A stretch of DNA of 64,000 nt from Paracoccus sp. (in: a-proteobacteria). Lineage in GTDB: Bacteria > Pseudomonadota > Alphaproteobacteria > Rhodobacterales > Rhodobacteraceae. The position numbers were made by a program, and so were the translations under genes. Numbering within the stretch: the first letter of the stretch is position 1; every line of letters begins with the position of its first letter. A model generated the notes under the pieces. The model was not told the origin of the DNA and did no database searches. It was given only the letters and a program-made list of their open reading frames with translations. The stretch lies in the NCBI RefSeq assembly GCF_030538755.1, contig NZ_JAUNTJ010000014.1:1-64000 (forward strand), written 5' to 3'. This document shows, one piece after another, positions 1 through 7,569 of the stretch.

Positions 1-2
1 AT

Positions 3-1004
3 TTGCTGACCCGGCTTTTGTCTGAACGCGACTGGCTGCTGGCCGATGGCGCGACGGGGACCAACCTGTTCAACATGGGCCTGTCCGCAGGCGACCCGCC
101 GGAACTGTGGAACACCGACCAGCCCGACAACATCCGCAAGCTGTATCGGGGCGCCGTGGATGCCGGGTCTGATCTGTTCCTGACCAACAGCTTTGGCGGC
201 AACGCCAGCCGATTAAAGCTGCACAATGCCCAGAACCGTGTGCGCGAACTGAACCGCGTTGCTGCCGAACTGGCGCGCGAAGTGGCCGATGCCGCCGGTC
301 GCCCCGTGGTCGTGGCAGGCAGCGTCGGGCCGACTGGCGAAATCATGATGCCAATGGGCAGCCTGACCCACGAAGCCGCCGTCGAGATGTTCCACGAACA
401 GGCCGAGGGTCTGAAAGAGGGCGGGGCCGATGTGCTGTGGGTCGAAACCATCAGCGCCCCCGAAGAATACCGCGCCGCCGCCGAAGCCGCCAAACTGGCC
501 GGAATGCCGTGGTGCGGCACCATGAGCTTTGACACCGCCGGGCGCACGATGATGGGCGTCACCTCGGCGCAACTGGCGGCGCTGGTCGAAAAGCTGCCGC
601 TGCCGCCGGTGGCCTTTGGTGCGAATTGCGGCGTCGGCGCGTCGGATCTGCTGCGCACGGTGAACGGCTTTGTCGCCACCGGCACCGAACGCCCGATCAT
701 CGCCAAGGGCAACGCCGGGATTCCGCGCTATGAACACGGGCATATCCACTATGACGGCACGCCGGAACTGATGGCCGATTATGCCGTGCTGGCCCGCGAT
801 CTGGGGGTGCGGATCATCGGCGGCTGCTGCGGCACCATGCCGGAACATCTGCGCTCCATGCGCGAGGCGCTGGAAACCCGCCCGCGCGGCGACAAGCCGA
901 CGCTGGACGAAATCGCCGCCAAGCTGGGTGGCTTCAGCAGCGCCAGCGACGGCACCGATGGCGGCGGCCCGACCCGCGAACGCAGCAGCCGTCGCCGGGG
1001 TTAA
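3..1004 (+). CDS. bmt: Betaine-homocysteine S-methyltransferase-like protein (homocysteine-binding unit of a split methionine synthase)
   Basis: Cytoplasmic TIM-barrel enzyme that transfers a methyl group to homocysteine. The N-terminal DGATGTNL motif, Cys209 (GANCG) and the Cys275-Cys276 pair (GGCCG) are the three zinc ligands of this family, where zinc activates the homocysteine thiol. The frame is open to the window edge and position 3 is a TTG, so the true start probably lies just upstream and the 5' end should be treated as partial. A corrinoid protein and DUF1638 follow within 3 kb. In Rhodobacterales such proteins are known as the homocysteine part of a split cobalamin-dependent methionine synthase, so the methyl donor may be methyl-cobalamin and not betaine; that is inference. 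It is convergent with the next gene. Confidence 0.85.
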   Translation: MLTRLLSERDWLLADGATGTNLFNMGLSAGDPPELWNTDQPDNIRKLYRGAVDAGSDLFLTNSFGGNASRLKLHNAQNRVRELNRVAAELAREVADAAGRPVVVAGSVGPTGEIMMPMGSLTHEAAVEMFHEQAEGLKEGGADVLWVETISAPEEYRAAAEAAKLAGMPWCGTMSFDTAGRTMMGVTSAQLAALVEKLPLPPVAFGANCGVGASDLLRTVNGFVATGTERPIIAKGNAGIPRYEHGHIHYDGTPELMADYAVLARDLGVRIIGGCCGTMPEHLRSMREALETRPRGDKPTLDEIAAKLGGFSSASDGTDGGGPTRERSSRRRG

Positions 1005-1011
1005 CGCGCGG

Positions 1012-2091
1012 CTAGAACAGCGACAACTGATCGCCCGCCCGTGGTGGCGGGCCAAAGCGGCTGCAATCCAGCGGCGCTGATTCGCTGTGATACCCCAGCC
1101 GTCGGCGCGCCATCTTGAAGCGTTGGTGCATCAGGTCTGCCTCGATCCCCTGGCCGCGCATCCGGTGGCCAAAGCGCGGGTCGTTGTCGCGCCCGCCGCG
1201 CATCGACTGCACCCGCCGCATGATATAGGCGGCTTTGCCGGGGTGATGCCGGTCCAGCCAGTCGCGGAACAGCGGCGCCACCTCGTAGGGCAGGCGCAGC
1301 GGGATCATGCTGGCATTCGTGGCCCCCGCCTCGCGCGCGGCGGTCAGGATCGCCTCGATGTCGGGTTCGGTCAGCACCGGGATGACCGGCGCCACCATCA
1401 CCCGCACCGGCACCCCGGCGGCGGCCAGTTCGCGAATCATCCGCAGCCGCGTGGCGGGTGGCGGGGCGCGTGGTTCCAGCGCGCGGGCCAGCGGCGCATC
1501 CAGCGTCGTGACCGAGACGCCAACAAAGGCCATCCGCTTGGCCGCCAGTTCTGCCCACAGATGAACATCGCGCAGCACCGCATGGCCGCGCGTCACCAGC
1601 GTGACCGGGTGGTTCCAGTCGGACAGCACCCGCAGAATGCCGGGCATGATCGCCAGCCGCGATTCGGCGGGCTGATACGGGTCGGTATTCGTCCCCATCG
1701 CAATCGGCGCGCAGCGATAGGATGGCCGCGCCAGTTCGCGTTCCAGCACCTGCGCCGCATCGGGCTTGGCGGTGATTTTCGTTTCGAAATCAAGCCCCGG
1801 CGACAGGCCAAGATAGCTGTGCGAGGGCCGGGCAAAGCAATAGATGCAGCCGTGTTCGCAACCGCGATAGGGGTTGATCGACCGATCAAAGGGCACATCG
1901 GGCGAGCTGTTGCGGTTGATGATGCTGCGCGGACGCTCGACCGCGATTTCGGTGCGCAGCGGGCGCTGATCTTCGGGAATGTCCCAGCCGTCGGATTCGC
2001 GTTCGGCCCGCAACGGCTCGAACCGGCCGGGCGGGCGGGTGTCGGCCCCGCGGGCCTTGAGGTCTTCGTCGGGGTTGCGGGGCGGCAGCAT
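1012..2091 (-). CDS. PA0069-family radical SAM protein
   Basis: 359-residue radical S-adenosylmethionine protein. The cluster motif CxxxCxxC is visible as CEHGCIYC (Cys78, Cys82, Cys85), preceded by the INPYRGCEHGC context typical of the PA0069/SplB-like group. The TIM-barrel core follows (THxAVLRD and VMVAPVIPVLTEP segments). Family members bind one [4Fe-4S] cluster and cleave SAM; the substrate of this subgroup is not established, so no reaction is assigned. The C-terminal tail ends in SLF. It is transcribed away from the corrinoid gene, leaving a shared 140-base divergent upstream region, and is convergent with bmt. Confidence 0.85.
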   Translation of the reverse strand: MLPPRNPDEDLKARGADTRPPGRFEPLRAERESDGWDIPEDQRPLRTEIAVERPRSIINRNSSPDVPFDRSINPYRGCEHGCIYCFARPSHSYLGLSPGLDFETKITAKPDAAQVLERELARPSYRCAPIAMGTNTDPYQPAESRLAIMPGILRVLSDWNHPVTLVTRGHAVLRDVHLWAELAAKRMAFVGVSVTTLDAPLARALEPRAPPPATRLRMIRELAAAGVPVRVMVAPVIPVLTEPDIEAILTAAREAGATNASMIPLRLPYEVAPLFRDWLDRHHPGKAAYIMRRVQSMRGGRDNDPRFGHRMRGQGIEADLMHQRFKMARRRLGYHSESAPLDCSRFGPPPRAGDQLSLF

Positions 2092-2231
2092 CCACCCAAG
2101 CTAGAACAATTCAGGAACAAACGCCAGCCTATTGCCATAATGGTCGCCGAAAGATGACCGTATGTCGCAATCCGGCTTTTCAAATCGGCAAAACCGCGCC
2201 AAATCCATCCCATAGCGGCAGGGAGCAAGCC

Positions 2232-2930
2232 ATGTCTGACGACGAGATCATCCTTTCTGAACTGAGTGACGACGACCTGGTTCAGCAGATGATGGACGAC
2301 CTTTACGACGGTCTCAAGGAGGAGATCGAAGAAGGCGTGAACATCCTGCTGGAACGCGGCTGGACGCCCTATGACGTGCTGACCAAGGCGCTGGTCGCCG
2401 GCATGACCATCGTCGGCCACGACTTCCGCGACGGTATCCTGTTCGTGCCCGAGGTGCTGCTGGCCGCCAACGCGATGAAGGGCGGCATGGCGATCCTCAA
2501 GCCGCTGCTGGCCGAAACCGGCGCGCCGCGCGTCGGCAAGATGGTGATCGGCACCGTCAAGGGCGACATCCACGACATCGGCAAGAACCTTGTCGCGATG
2601 ATGATGGAGGGCGCGGGGTTCGAGGTGGTCGATCTGGGCATCAACAACCCGGTCGAAAACTATATCGACGCCGCCAAGCGCGAGGATGCCGACATCATCG
2701 GCATGTCCGCCCTGCTGACCACGACCATGCCCTATATGAAGGTCGTCATCGACACGATGAAGGAACAGGGCATCCGCGAGGATTACATCATTCTGGTCGG
2801 CGGCGCGCCGCTGAACGAAGAATTCGGCCACGCCATCGGTGCCGACGCCTATTGCCGCGATGCCGCCGTCGCGGTGGAAACGGCCAAGCAATTCATCGCC
2901 CGCAAGCACAACCAGCTTGCAGCAGGCTAA
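2232..2930 (+). CDS. Corrinoid (cobalamin-binding) methyl carrier protein
   Basis: 232-residue protein of the MetH/MtbC corrinoid-binding type. Residues 1-95 form the helical cap (B12-binding 2 domain) and residues 100-232 the Rossmann-like cobalamin domain, with the lower-axial histidine signature DxHxxG at Asp112-His114-Gly117 (GDIHDIGKN) and a GGAPL loop that holds the nucleotide tail. The start at 2232 is preferred because GGGAG lies 7 bases upstream; an in-frame ATG at 2154 would add 26 residues unlike the family. It would shuttle methyl groups as methyl-cobalamin to the homocysteine transferase encoded upstream. A hairpin-bearing repeat follows the stop codon. Confidence 0.9.
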   Translation: MSDDEIILSELSDDDLVQQMMDDLYDGLKEEIEEGVNILLERGWTPYDVLTKALVAGMTIVGHDFRDGILFVPEVLLAANAMKGGMAILKPLLAETGAPRVGKMVIGTVKGDIHDIGKNLVAMMMEGAGFEVVDLGINNPVENYIDAAKREDADIIGMSALLTTTMPYMKVVIDTMKEQGIREDYIILVGGAPLNEEFGHAIGADAYCRDAAVAVETAKQFIARKHNQLAAG

Positions 2931-2937
2931 GTCGGCA

Positions 2938-3000
2938 GGGGGGCTTTCTGCCCCCCGTCGCCAAGGCGACTCCCCCCGAGGATATTTGCAAACGAAAGAC
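2938..3000 (+). repeat. Dispersed repeat family 1, copy a (two hairpins plus ATATTT core)
   Basis: Directly after the corrinoid gene: hairpin GGGGGGC-TTTCT-GCCCCCC (2938-2956), a second hairpin GTCGCC/GGCGAC (2957-2970), then CCCCCCGAGGATATTTGCA and an AACGAAAGAC end. The same layout (GC hairpin, C-run, GGATATTT, purine-rich CAAAGA end) recurs at 6126-6179, 10152-10214 and 30241-30279. Here it could also serve as a transcription terminator, although the T-run expected of an intrinsic terminator is missing. Confidence 0.75.
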
Positions 3001-3111
3001 GGGGCAGGCGGTTTTTTGTCCGGCGGGGCGAAATGCCGCTGTGTGTCGGTGCAATCGCTCTTTCCAAGGCGGCATGTGCGCCCCATATTCATGGCAGGAA
3101 AGGGATTCGTC

Positions 3112-3276
3112 ATGCCGCTGCCACATTTCTTGTTTCTGATTGCCATTGTCGTTCTTTTTGCGGCTGTAACCCTGTGGGCTTCGGTCTCGGCGGGTGTGCC
3201 GTTGGCGGCCTTGGCCATTGTTGCGCTGATGGGGGTGGCTGTGCTGCACCTGTCGATGCGCGATCATGAAGGCTGA
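3112..3276 (+). CDS. Small membrane protein of unknown function (54 aa)
   Basis: Tiny ORF with two predicted membrane helices (about residues 4-24 and 28-48) and a charged RDHEG end. ATG 3112 is chosen because GGAAAGGG precedes it; an in-frame ATG at 3091 would place that ribosome site inside the gene. Its 3' end overlaps the DUF1638 start by 11 bases, implying translational coupling and a shared transcript. I do not recognise a family. It could be an accessory of the neighbouring methyl-transfer module or simply a leader peptide. Confidence 0.55.
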   Translation: MPLPHFLFLIAIVVLFAAVTLWASVSAGVPLAALAIVALMGVAVLHLSMRDHEG

Positions 3277-3880
3277 CAGCCCCGCCCTGCCCCGCATCCT
3301 GTTGCTGGCGTGCGGCGCCCTTGCGCGCGAGGTGATCGCCATTCGCGATGCCAATGGCTGGGCGCATATGGATCTGCATTGCCTGCCCGCCGATCTGCAT
3401 CTGTGGCCCGACCGCATTCCCGACGCGGTTGAGGCCGCGATCCGGCAGCGGGGCGGCGCTTATGACAAGGTAATCGTGGTTTACGCCGATTGCGGCACCG
3501 GCGGGCTTTTGCAGGCGCGTTGCGATGCTTTGGGCGTCGAGATGATCCCCGGCCCGCATTGCTATGCGTTTTTCGACGGCCTTGCCGCGCATGAGGCGCG
3601 GGCCGAGACCGAGTTCACCGCCTTTTATCTGACCGATTTTCTGGTGCGCCAGTTCGACGCCTTTGTGTGGCGGGCAATGGGGTTTGACCGCCACCCCGAG
3701 CTGATCCCGATGATGTTCGGCAATTATGAAAAGCTGATCTATCTGGCCCAGACCAACGATCCCGCGCTGGATCACGCCGCGCAGCAGGCCGCCGACCGCC
3801 TTGGCCTGCGGTATGAGCGGCGCGCGACCGGCTATGGCGACCTGCCGGGCGTGCTGGCGCGGCTTGGCGGCACGCCATGA
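3266..3880 (+). CDS. DUF1638 family protein
   Basis: 204-residue protein matching DUF1638: the opening LLACGALAREV, the LHCLPADLH segment and YADCGTGGLL are characteristic, with conserved Cys residues in ACGALA and ADCGTG. In Rhodobacterales and methylotrophs this family travels with corrinoid proteins and methyltransferases, and it has been linked genetically to split methionine synthase function, so a role in corrinoid loading or reactivation is plausible but unproven. It overlaps the small membrane protein by 11 bases and the downstream GNAT gene by 4 bases (ATGA), so all three are probably co-transcribed. Confidence 0.85.
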   Translation: MKADSPALPRILLLACGALAREVIAIRDANGWAHMDLHCLPADLHLWPDRIPDAVEAAIRQRGGAYDKVIVVYADCGTGGLLQARCDALGVEMIPGPHCYAFFDGLAAHEARAETEFTAFYLTDFLVRQFDAFVWRAMGFDRHPELIPMMFGNYEKLIYLAQTNDPALDHAAQQAADRLGLRYERRATGYGDLPGVLARLGGTP

Positions 3881-4335
3881 TCCGCTGGGCCGGGCCGCAG
3901 GATGCCGAGGCCTTGGGCCGGGTGATGTTCGACGCGATCCACCGCGGCCGCAGCCCCTATAGCCCGGCGCAGCAGAATGCCTGGCTGCCCGCCCCCAATT
4001 CGGGCCGCGCCTGGGCCGGACGGCTGGCGCGGCAGCGGGTTGCAATGGCCGAACAGGATGGAAACGCCATCGGCTTTATGACACTGGCCGAAGATGGCTG
4101 TATAGACCTGGCCTATCTTTTGCCCGAATATCGCGGCCACGGCCTGTTCCGCCAGCTTTACGAACGGCTTGAGCAGGACGCACGGCAGCGCGGTCTGGAT
4201 TCGCTTTACACTCATGCCAGCCTGATGGCCGAAGGGCCGTTCATGGCCGCCGGTTTCGTCACCGAGCAGGCCGAACATGTCGCGCGCGGCGATCAGGTGC
4301 TGGCGCGGTTCCTGATGCGCAAGTGGCTGATCTGA
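3877..4335 (+). CDS. GNAT family N-acetyltransferase
   Basis: 152 residues, one GNAT domain. The acetyl-CoA loop is the RGHGLF motif (R/Q-x-x-G-x-G/A) after strand YLLPEYRG, and the C-terminal strand ends with YTHASLMAEGPFMAAGFV. Members transfer an acetyl group from acetyl-CoA to an amine on a small molecule, peptide or protein; the substrate cannot be read from the sequence. The start codon overlaps the DUF1638 stop in an ATGA junction, so the two are translationally coupled. It converges on the HNH nuclease gene with only 4 bases between the stop codons. Confidence 0.85.
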   Translation: MIRWAGPQDAEALGRVMFDAIHRGRSPYSPAQQNAWLPAPNSGRAWAGRLARQRVAMAEQDGNAIGFMTLAEDGCIDLAYLLPEYRGHGLFRQLYERLEQDARQRGLDSLYTHASLMAEGPFMAAGFVTEQAEHVARGDQVLARFLMRKWLI

Positions 4336-4339
4336 GCGA

Positions 4340-4933
4340 TCAGCTTTCCAGTTCGGCATCCCAATACAGAAAATCCATCCAGCTTTCATGCAGGTGGTTC
4401 GGCGGAAAGCGCCGCCCGACCGCGTGCATTTCCTCGGACGAGGGGCGGCGCGGCGCGCGGCGCAGGGTCAGGCCGGAATGGCGCAGGCTGCGGTTGGCCT
4501 TGCGCAGATTGCAGGGCGAACAAGCGGCAACAACGTTTTCCCAGCTTGTCACCCCGCCACGCGACCGGGGCACGACATGATCAAAGGTCAGATCGCCCTT
4601 TGCCCCGCAGTATTGGCAGCAGAATTCATCCCGCAGAAAAAGATTAAAGCGCGTGAAGGCCACGCGCTTTTGGGGTTTGACGAAATCCTTCAGCACCACG
4701 ACCGAGGGGATGCGGAACGCCTGCCGCTGACTTCGCACACATTCGTCATATTCCGCCAGAATGGTGACGCGATCCAGAAACACGGCCTTGATCGCCTCTT
4801 GCCAGGGCCAAAGCGACAGCGGGTAATAGGAAAGCGGCCTGTAATCGGCGTTCAGCACCAAAGCCGGGTGATGGCGCAGGCTTGCCGACTCGCGCACGAA
4901 ATGGGTTCTGAAGTCGCGTTGCTCGTCCAGCAT
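4340..4933 (-). CDS. HNH endonuclease
   Basis: 197-residue protein with a central HNH fold: CCQYCGAKGDLTFDHVVPRSRGGVTSWENVVAACSPCNLRKANR. Two CxxC pairs (CQYC and CSPC) hold structural zinc, and the DH of FDHVVPRS is the catalytic beta-beta-alpha metal part. The start at 4933 is chosen for the GGAAAGGG site upstream; an in-frame upstream start (4957) would add 8 residues. This length and the N-terminal LNADYRPLSYYPLSLW motif identify a widespread stand-alone bacterial HNH family whose target DNA is unknown. There is no neighbouring restriction methylase or phage gene, so a housekeeping repair role is as likely as defence. Confidence 0.85.
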   Translation of the reverse strand: MLDEQRDFRTHFVRESASLRHHPALVLNADYRPLSYYPLSLWPWQEAIKAVFLDRVTILAEYDECVRSQRQAFRIPSVVVLKDFVKPQKRVAFTRFNLFLRDEFCCQYCGAKGDLTFDHVVPRSRGGVTSWENVVAACSPCNLRKANRSLRHSGLTLRRAPRRPSSEEMHAVGRRFPPNHLHESWMDFLYWDAELES

Positions 4934-5100
4934 GTGCCCTTTCCACCTTGGCCCCAAAGGGCGGGCGCGGATCAGATCATAAGCCGACTATATCTCGCGG
5001 TTCATGTCTGACAAGCCCCCGCATCTGTCCTGTTCAGCCGCATAATACGAGGCTGTGACGCGAGTGTGACAATGGCGAAGTTTCATGGCATCCTGCGGCA

Positions 5101-5520
5101 ATGACGCCACCAGTTCTGGGAACCTTGGAATCGGCGCTCTATGCCGATGATCTGGATGCCGCCTTGGCCTTTTGGCAGGGCGTGATCGGGCTGACACCGT
5201 TTCAGCAGGTGCCGGGGCGCCACGTCTTTTTCCGCGTCGCCCCCGGTCAGGTGCTGTTGATCTTTCGCGCCGATGTCACCGAAAAGCCCCCTGCCCCCGA
5301 TGCCCGCCTGCCGGTGCCGCCGCATGGTGCGCGCGGGCCGGGACATTACTGCATGGCCGCCGCCCCGGACAGGCTGGACGACTGGCGCGCGCATCTGGAA
5401 CAGCATGGCATCGAAATCGAGGCCGACTTCCGCTGGCCGAACGGCGCACGCTCGATCTATTTCCGCGACCCGGCGGGCAATTCCATCGAACTGGCCGATC
5501 CGGCGATCTGGGACGGCTAG
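5101..5520 (+). CDS. VOC (glyoxalase/bleomycin resistance) family protein
   Basis: 139 residues with two beta-alpha-beta-beta-beta modules: LESALYADDLDAALAFWQGVIGL opens the first and HYCMAA...FRDPAGNSIELADP ends the second. The metal-ligand positions of the family are compatible with His after GPGH and the Glu in SIELADP. Vicinal oxygen chelate proteins include glyoxalases, dioxygenases and drug-binding proteins; the exact activity is not visible here. The stop overlaps that of the convergent cobO gene by 4 bases. Confidence 0.85.
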   Translation: MTPPVLGTLESALYADDLDAALAFWQGVIGLTPFQQVPGRHVFFRVAPGQVLLIFRADVTEKPPAPDARLPVPPHGARGPGHYCMAAAPDRLDDWRAHLEQHGIEIEADFRWPNGARSIYFRDPAGNSIELADPAIWDG

Positions 5521-6128
5521 AACTCGACCCCGCGCTGCGCCTTGACGCCCTGCGCTTTGAAGGGATGCTTGATCTCGGTCATCTCGGTGACAAGATCGGC
5601 GGCCTCGATCAGCAGATCAGGCGCATTGCGCCCCGTCAGCACGACATGAGTCATCGGCGGCTTTTCATCCAGCAGGAAATCCGCCACCTCGCCCGCATCC
5701 AGATAGCCATAGCGCAGCGCGATGTTGATCTCGTCCAGCAGGACCATCTGGACCGAGGGATCGCGGATCAGCTCTTTCGCCTTGTCCCATGCCGCCTGCG
5801 CTGCCGCCGTGTCGCGCTCGCGATCCTGCGTGTCCCAGGTAAAACCCTCGCCCATGACATGGATCTGGCACAGCCCGGCCAAAGGCCCCTCCAGCGCGCG
5901 GCGTTCGCCGGTATCCCACGCACCCTTGATGAACTGCACCACGGCGCAAGGCATCCCCCAGCCGATAGCCCGCAAAATCATCCCAAAGCCCGAGGAAGAC
6001 TTGCCCTTGCCCTTGCCGGTATGAACGATAATCAAGCCTTTTTCAGCGGTCTTGTCCGCCATCATACGTTCCCGCGCCGCCTTGATCTTGGCCATCTTTT
6101 CGCGGTGGCGATCGGTGTCATCCTGCAT
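5517..6128 (-). CDS. cobO: Cob(I)yrinic acid a,c-diamide adenosyltransferase
   Basis: 203-residue CobA/BtuR/CobO-type adenosyltransferase that attaches the 5'-deoxyadenosyl group to the corrinoid cobalt, an essential step to coenzyme B12. The P-loop is GKGKGKSSSGFG near residue 38; family motifs QFIKG, VLLDEIN and VVLTGRNAP are all present. The start ATG at 6128 is unusual: it is the last three bases of a dispersed repeat, and the AAGGA inside that repeat is at normal spacing to act as ribosome site. An upstream gene on the same strand is dctD, 51 bases away. Adenosylcobalamin supply fits the corrinoid enzymes at the left end of the window. Confidence 0.93.
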   Translation of the reverse strand: MQDDTDRHREKMAKIKAARERMMADKTAEKGLIIVHTGKGKGKSSSGFGMILRAIGWGMPCAVVQFIKGAWDTGERRALEGPLAGLCQIHVMGEGFTWDTQDRERDTAAAQAAWDKAKELIRDPSVQMVLLDEINIALRYGYLDAGEVADFLLDEKPPMTHVVLTGRNAPDLLIEAADLVTEMTEIKHPFKAQGVKAQRGVEF

Positions 6129-6179
6129 CTTTGGTCCTTAAATATCCTCGGGGGGTCCGGGGGGCGAAGCGCCCCCGGC
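6126..6179 (-). repeat. Dispersed repeat family 1, copy b (supplies the cobO start site)
   Basis: Read on the minus strand: a GC hairpin (CCGGGGGC / GCCCCC region, 6157-6178), then CCCCCCGAGG followed by ATATTTAAGGACCAAAGATG. The final ATG is the cobO start codon and AAGGA sits 6 bases before it. The last 20 bases are identical to copy d inside nnr (30260-30279). The hairpin abuts the dctD stop codon at 6180, so the element fills the whole dctD-cobO gap and may end dctD transcription while providing cobO translation signals. Confidence 0.8.
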
Positions 6180-7505
6180 TTACAGATAATCCCCGCGCGA
6201 CAGCCCGTATTTGGCCATCTTTTCGTTCAGGGTCCGGCGCGGCAGGCACAATTCGTCCATCACCGACGCGATCGAACCCTTGTGCCGCCGCATCGTGTTG
6301 TCGATCAGCATTTTTTCAAAGCTCTCGACATATTCCTTCAGCGGCTTGCCCTCGGTTGTGGTGGCCTGCTGCGTTTCCTCGCCATCCGCCATCAGCAGCG
6401 ACGCGATCGAGCCGGACCCGCGCCGGTTCTGCAACACCGCCCGTTCGGCGACGTTAATCAACTGCCGGATATTGCCGGGCCAAGGGGCCTGCAACAGTTG
6501 CGCCGCCTCTTGCGCCGTGACCTGAGGCGGTTCGCAGCCGTATTCATCCGCGAATTGTTCGGTCATCCGGGTGAACAGCGCCAGAATATCTTCGCCACGG
6601 GCACGCAGCGGCGGCAGGGTGATCTGCAAGGCCGACAGGCGATAGAACAGGTCGGGCCGCAGGCTGTCTTCGGCCCGACGGCCTTCACCGCGGGCGTTGG
6701 AAATGGCGATGATCCGGGTTTCGGCCGGGGCACCCTGATCGGCGATAAAGGCCAGCAGCCGCGCCTGCAAGGGTTCGGTCAGCGCCTCGATATCCTCAAG
6801 ACACAGCGTCCCGCCGCGCGCTTCCTCGACGGCAGGCAGGCCGTCTTCGACCGGGCCGAACAGGCGTTCCCCCAGCGTGTCGGGCGCATAGGCGGCGCAA
6901 CTGATCGGCACGAACTTGCGCGAGGCGCGCGGGCCGACGGCATGCAGCGCATGGGCGACCAGAGTCTTGCCGGTGCCGGTTTCGCCGTCGATCAGAACGT
7001 GACCGTCAGCCTGCCCCAGATCCAGAATATCTTCGCGCAGGCGTTCCATCACCGGGCTGGCCCCGATCAGTTTCGACATGACCTGCTGACCCTCGGACAG
7101 ATCGCGGCGCAGCGCGCGGTTGTCCAGCGTCATCCGCCGCGACTGCGTGGCCTTTTTCGCCAGTTCGGTCATCCGGTCGGGGTTGAAGGGTTTTTCCATA
7201 AAGTCCATCGCGCCAAGGCGCATCGCCTCGACCGCCATCGGCACGTCGCCATGGCCGGTAATCATGATGACCGGCAGGCCGGAATCCAGCGCCATCAGCT
7301 TTTTCAGGAAGGCCATGCCGTCCATGCCCGGCATCCGGATGTCGGTCACGACAACGCCCGGCCAATCGGCCCCGATTACCTTCAGCGCGTCTTCGGCACT
7401 GGGATAGGTTTCCGTTTCAAACCCCGACAGGACCAGCCACTGGCTGATGGATTCCCGCATATCGGGTTCGTCATCGACGATTGCGATTTTCAACTTGCGC
7501 GCCAT
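6180..7505 (-). CDS. dctD: DctD-type response regulator, AAA+ activator lacking the GAFTGA loop
   Basis: 441 residues: receiver domain 1-120 (phospho-Asp55 in VVVTDIRMPG), AAA+ domain about 143-385 with Walker A GETGTGKT (174-181), and a C-terminal Fis-type helix-turn-helix ending in RRTLNEKMAKYGL. Homologues control C4-dicarboxylate uptake. Two departures from classical sigma-54 activators are visible: the GAFTGA sigma-54 contact loop between LFG (215-217) and GGTL (231-234) is absent, and Walker B reads LCLEDI where LFLDEI is usual. It may therefore act without sigma-54, as reported for Rhodobacter capsulatus NtrC. It pairs with the dctB kinase gene upstream; no dctPQM transport genes are in the window. 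Confidence 0.88.
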   Translation of the reverse strand: MARKLKIAIVDDEPDMRESISQWLVLSGFETETYPSAEDALKVIGADWPGVVVTDIRMPGMDGMAFLKKLMALDSGLPVIMITGHGDVPMAVEAMRLGAMDFMEKPFNPDRMTELAKKATQSRRMTLDNRALRRDLSEGQQVMSKLIGASPVMERLREDILDLGQADGHVLIDGETGTGKTLVAHALHAVGPRASRKFVPISCAAYAPDTLGERLFGPVEDGLPAVEEARGGTLCLEDIEALTEPLQARLLAFIADQGAPAETRIIAISNARGEGRRAEDSLRPDLFYRLSALQITLPPLRARGEDILALFTRMTEQFADEYGCEPPQVTAQEAAQLLQAPWPGNIRQLINVAERAVLQNRRGSGSIASLLMADGEETQQATTTEGKPLKEYVESFEKMLIDNTMRRHKGSIASVMDELCLPRRTLNEKMAKYGLSRGDYL

Positions 7506-7569
7506 GCGGCGTCGTTCCTTTCACTTGTGCCCTCGGGCCGTCGTTCAACAAACGTCCGAGCCTCACCAC

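Noticed and set aside
2092-2231. Cobalamin riboswitch in front of the corrinoid protein gene
   Set aside because: The 140-base gap is shorter than a B12 riboswitch with expression platform and I could not find the B12-box pattern.
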